A DNA stretch of 64,000 nt from the NCBI GenBank assembly GCA_002254845.1, contig NKPT01000001.1, positions 15,001-79,000 of the forward strand, given 5' to 3'. Made by a program: the position numbers and the translations under genes. The stretch comes from Chloracidobacterium sp. CP2_5A. Lineage in GTDB: Bacteria; Acidobacteriota; Blastocatellia; Chloracidobacteriales; Chloracidobacteriaceae. Positions 62,281 to 64,000 of this stretch are shown here, piece after piece (the stretch's first letter is position 1; every line of letters starts with the position of its first letter). Below the pieces are notes generated by a model. The model had not been told where the DNA came from and made no database searches. It saw only the letters and a program-made list of their open reading frames with translations.

Positions 62281-63065
62281 CGAGCGTCGCCGACAGCGTG
62301 GCGTTTCAATACGCGCCGCCCAAAGCCGCGCATGGCGCGCGCCGCATCATCGTCAAGCCCAACTTGGGCTATCCAGTTCCGGCCCCGGTAACCGTGGGGC
62401 TGCCGGTGTTGCGCGCCGTGTTGACCGGCCTGCGGCGCGTCGCCCCGCGCGCGGAAATCATCCTGCTGGAAGGCGTGTGCACAAAGGTCAGCTTTTCCGA
62501 AGTCATGGCGCGATTGGGCATCAACCAACTGCTGGCGGAACTGGATGACCCGGAGATTCGCCTGCTGGACGCCGACGCGCTGCCCGGCAGGCCCTACCCC
62601 AATCAGTCGCCGAAGCCCGAGCGCTTTGCCGAAATGTATGCGCCGGCGCTGCTGGACGAAGCTGACTGCCGCCTATCGGTCGCCGCCTTCAAGCGAACGA
62701 CGCTTCGGGAGCGCCCGCTGCTGAGCGCCGCGATCAAAAACCTCTACGGCTTGTTTCCCCGCGCCATCTATCGCGCGCGCAGCCCGCATGCGCGCGGGCA
62801 ACTGCACGTCCCCGATGTGCAGCGCATTCTCGTGGACGTCTATTTCACGCTGGGCGCGCGGTTTGACGGCGCGGTCGTGGATGTGACGCGCAAGTTCGTC
62901 AGCCGCGACTGGCAGCCTGACGTAGGGGCGGCCGTCCCAGTCGGCAAAGTCGTCGCCGGCGAAGACCTGCTGGCCGTGGACATGCAAGCGGCCGAGCTCG
63001 CTGAAGAGCCCCTTTCGGAATACTTCCAGACCATTGCCGAACGGCGACAGGCGACCGGCGCATGA
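62277..63065 (+). CDS. DUF362-family protein
   Basis: A 262-residue protein with the family start IIVKPNLGYPVPAPVTVGLP and VLRAVLTGLR, then LSVAAFKRTTLRERPLLSAA and IKNLYGLFPRAIYRAR. DUF362 proteins often carry Fe-S ferredoxin parts; none is seen here. Function is not known. It is coupled on both sides by ATGA overlaps, glmM upstream and the glycosylase gene downstream. Confidence 0.8.
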   Translation: MTSVADSVAFQYAPPKAAHGARRIIVKPNLGYPVPAPVTVGLPVLRAVLTGLRRVAPRAEIILLEGVCTKVSFSEVMARLGINQLLAELDDPEIRLLDADALPGRPYPNQSPKPERFAEMYAPALLDEADCRLSVAAFKRTTLRERPLLSAAIKNLYGLFPRAIYRARSPHARGQLHVPDVQRILVDVYFTLGARFDGAVVDVTRKFVSRDWQPDVGAAVPVGKVVAGEDLLAVDMQAAELAEEPLSEYFQTIAERRQATGA

Positions 63066-63625
63066 ACCGATTGGAAGCCGCCCTGACCGAAGACTTTTTC
63101 AGCCGGGACGCCGTCACGGTCGCGCAGGACCTGCTGGGGTGCATCCTGCTCCATGAGGATGTCGGGGGCATTATCGTCGAGACCGAAGCTTACGCGGACG
63201 ACCCGGCTTCGCATGCAACGCTTCGAGGTCCGCGTGGCCAACTGATGCGGGAGACCCACGGCCGGCTGTACGTTTATTTGATTTACGGAATGCACTACTG
63301 CCTAAACTTCACGACGGACGCCGCCGGCCCCGGCGCGGCGCTCATTCGCGCTGCCGCGCCAACCCGCGGCCTCGACCGGATGCAGGCGCGCGCGGCGCGC
63401 CCGCTGCCGGCGAGCGAGCTGGCGCGTGGACCCGGACGCCTGTGCCGCGCTTTTGGCATCGGGCGCGAGCATAACGGCGACCGCGTCGGCGACCGGGTGC
63501 GCGTCCTGCCCCGAGCGCGCCGCCCGGCCATCGCCTGCTCGCCGCGCATTGGCATTACGAAGGGCCGCGATTTACTCTGGCGGTTTTATATCCCCGACGA
63601 GCCGAGCGTGAGTCGTTTCCGATGA
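63062..63625 (+). CDS. mpg: 3-Methyladenine DNA glycosylase (AAG/MPG family)
   Basis: This monofunctional enzyme removes alkylated purines from DNA. The family signature VAQDLLGCILLHED, ETEAYADDPASHA (with the catalytic Glu) and YVYLIYGMHYCLN are present, followed by RGPGRLCRAFGI. Length is 187 residues, normal for bacterial members. The ATG overlaps the upstream stop by 4 bp. Confidence 0.93.
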   Translation: MNRLEAALTEDFFSRDAVTVAQDLLGCILLHEDVGGIIVETEAYADDPASHATLRGPRGQLMRETHGRLYVYLIYGMHYCLNFTTDAAGPGAALIRAAAPTRGLDRMQARAARPLPASELARGPGRLCRAFGIGREHNGDRVGDRVRVLPRARRPAIACSPRIGITKGRDLLWRFYIPDEPSVSRFR

Positions 63626-64000
63626 TGAGCGAGCCTCTCTTGACCGATCTCGATGCGGTTCTCGCCACCGCCTGGGCGGCGCTGGAAGCCGGCGCGCGGC
63701 AGGCGAAGCATCCGTTTCACACGCCGGTCGTGGCCACCGGTGGCGCGGACGACTGCGACGCGCGGGTGGTCGTGCTTCGGCGGGCGTCGCCCGAACGGCG
63801 CGAGCTAGCGTTTCATACCGACGCGCGAGCCCCCAAAGTTCGCTTGTTACAAGCTTGTCACACGACGGCATGGGCGTTTTATGACCCAGCGGCTAAGGTG
63901 CAGGTGCGCGCCAAAGGAACGACGCGGGTTCACATTGGCGACGCGGTGGCGGAACAGGCGTGGGCGCGGACGAAGCTCATGTCGCGGCGCTGCTACCTAG
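63622..64000 (+). CDS. PNPOx-like flavin-binding protein, cut off by the window end
   Basis: An open frame of at least 126 residues with no stop before the end. It begins ATGATG, overlapping the glycosylase stop. Near residues 54-75 it reads RVVVLRRASPERRELAFHTD, then ARAPKVRLL and AWAFYDPAAKVQVRAKG, a pattern of the pyridoxamine 5'-phosphate oxidase-like split-barrel family that binds FMN. The true enzyme PdxH differs at its ends; this may be an Alr4036-type relative. The 3' end is missing. Confidence 0.75.
   Translation, partial: MMSEPLLTDLDAVLATAWAALEAGARQAKHPFHTPVVATGGADDCDARVVVLRRASPERRELAFHTDARAPKVRLLQACHTTAWAFYDPAAKVQVRAKGTTRVHIGDAVAEQAWARTKLMSRRCYL

Noticed and set aside
1-64000. CRISPR arrays, insertion sequences, integrases, rRNA or tRNA genes
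   Set aside because: None was recognised by eye. The only tandem arrays are the 15 bp and 24 bp units, which lack spacers.

Overview
The window is about 61-65% GC by eye and densely coded. It reads as a chromosomal segment of an Acidobacteriota bacterium, most like the Chloracidobacterium/Blastocatellia group. This is inferred from a gene mix recalled from that group: a bacillithiol cysteine ligase (BshC), menaquinone synthesis by the futalosine route (MqnB), a stand-alone methylmalonyl-CoA mutase B12 domain, a plant/cyanobacteria-type carotene desaturase, an Omp85 protein marking a diderm envelope, and PilT. No rRNA, tRNA, insertion sequence, phage or CRISPR array was found. Most genes are core or housekeeping, so this is not an obvious island.

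Layout. 1-12 kb: bshC meets a seven-gene leftward operon (hisS, Kef-type antiporter, pgsA, AI-2E-type permease, DUF4149, triple-FHA ABC transporter, GT39-like membrane protein) in which four junctions overlap by exactly 4 bp. 12-16 kb: pyrR-pyrB, a PfkB kinase and pilT. 16-20 kb: phosphate control (phoU-phoB-phoR) divergent from a glycerophosphodiesterase, then mqnB. 20-28 kb: a DPP-type peptidase, an unknown repeat protein, aroB, a B12-binding protein, an M19 dipeptidase and yvcK. 28-36 kb: a Lys/Ala/Ser-rich protein, a non-coding patch holding a truncated reading frame like CRISPR Csb1, a BamA-like protein with seven POTRA-like repeats, alr, an exported protein and a zinc alcohol dehydrogenase. 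36-41 kb: a [2Fe-2S] protein, a Cys-cluster HEAT protein divergent from recA, and a carotene desaturase. 41-54.5 kb is a signalling zone: two sigma-54 response regulators, a large PAS kinase, a SpoIIE phosphatase, a duplicated-domain lipoprotein and the wreck of a second PAS kinase. 54.5-64 kb: a TPR protein with a tandem-repeat tail, an ALDH8-like dehydrogenase, a lipase-like hydrolase, the PiT phosphate permease, divergent glmU and glmM, DUF362, 3-methyladenine glycosylase and a cut-off PNPOx-like gene.

Functional links. The Pho genes and pit are 40 kb apart but share a similar candidate operator. glmU/glmM, alr and bamA serve the envelope. Kinase/regulator pairs and the SpoIIE phosphatase suggest layered signalling. 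The less ordinary signals are two in-register tandem repeats (15 bp x6 after recA, 24 bp x4 in the TPR gene), several strongly structured spacers, the two broken genes and the triple-FHA transporter operon.

Limits. Everything was read by eye. Family names rest on recalled motifs, and no database search or folding calculation was run.
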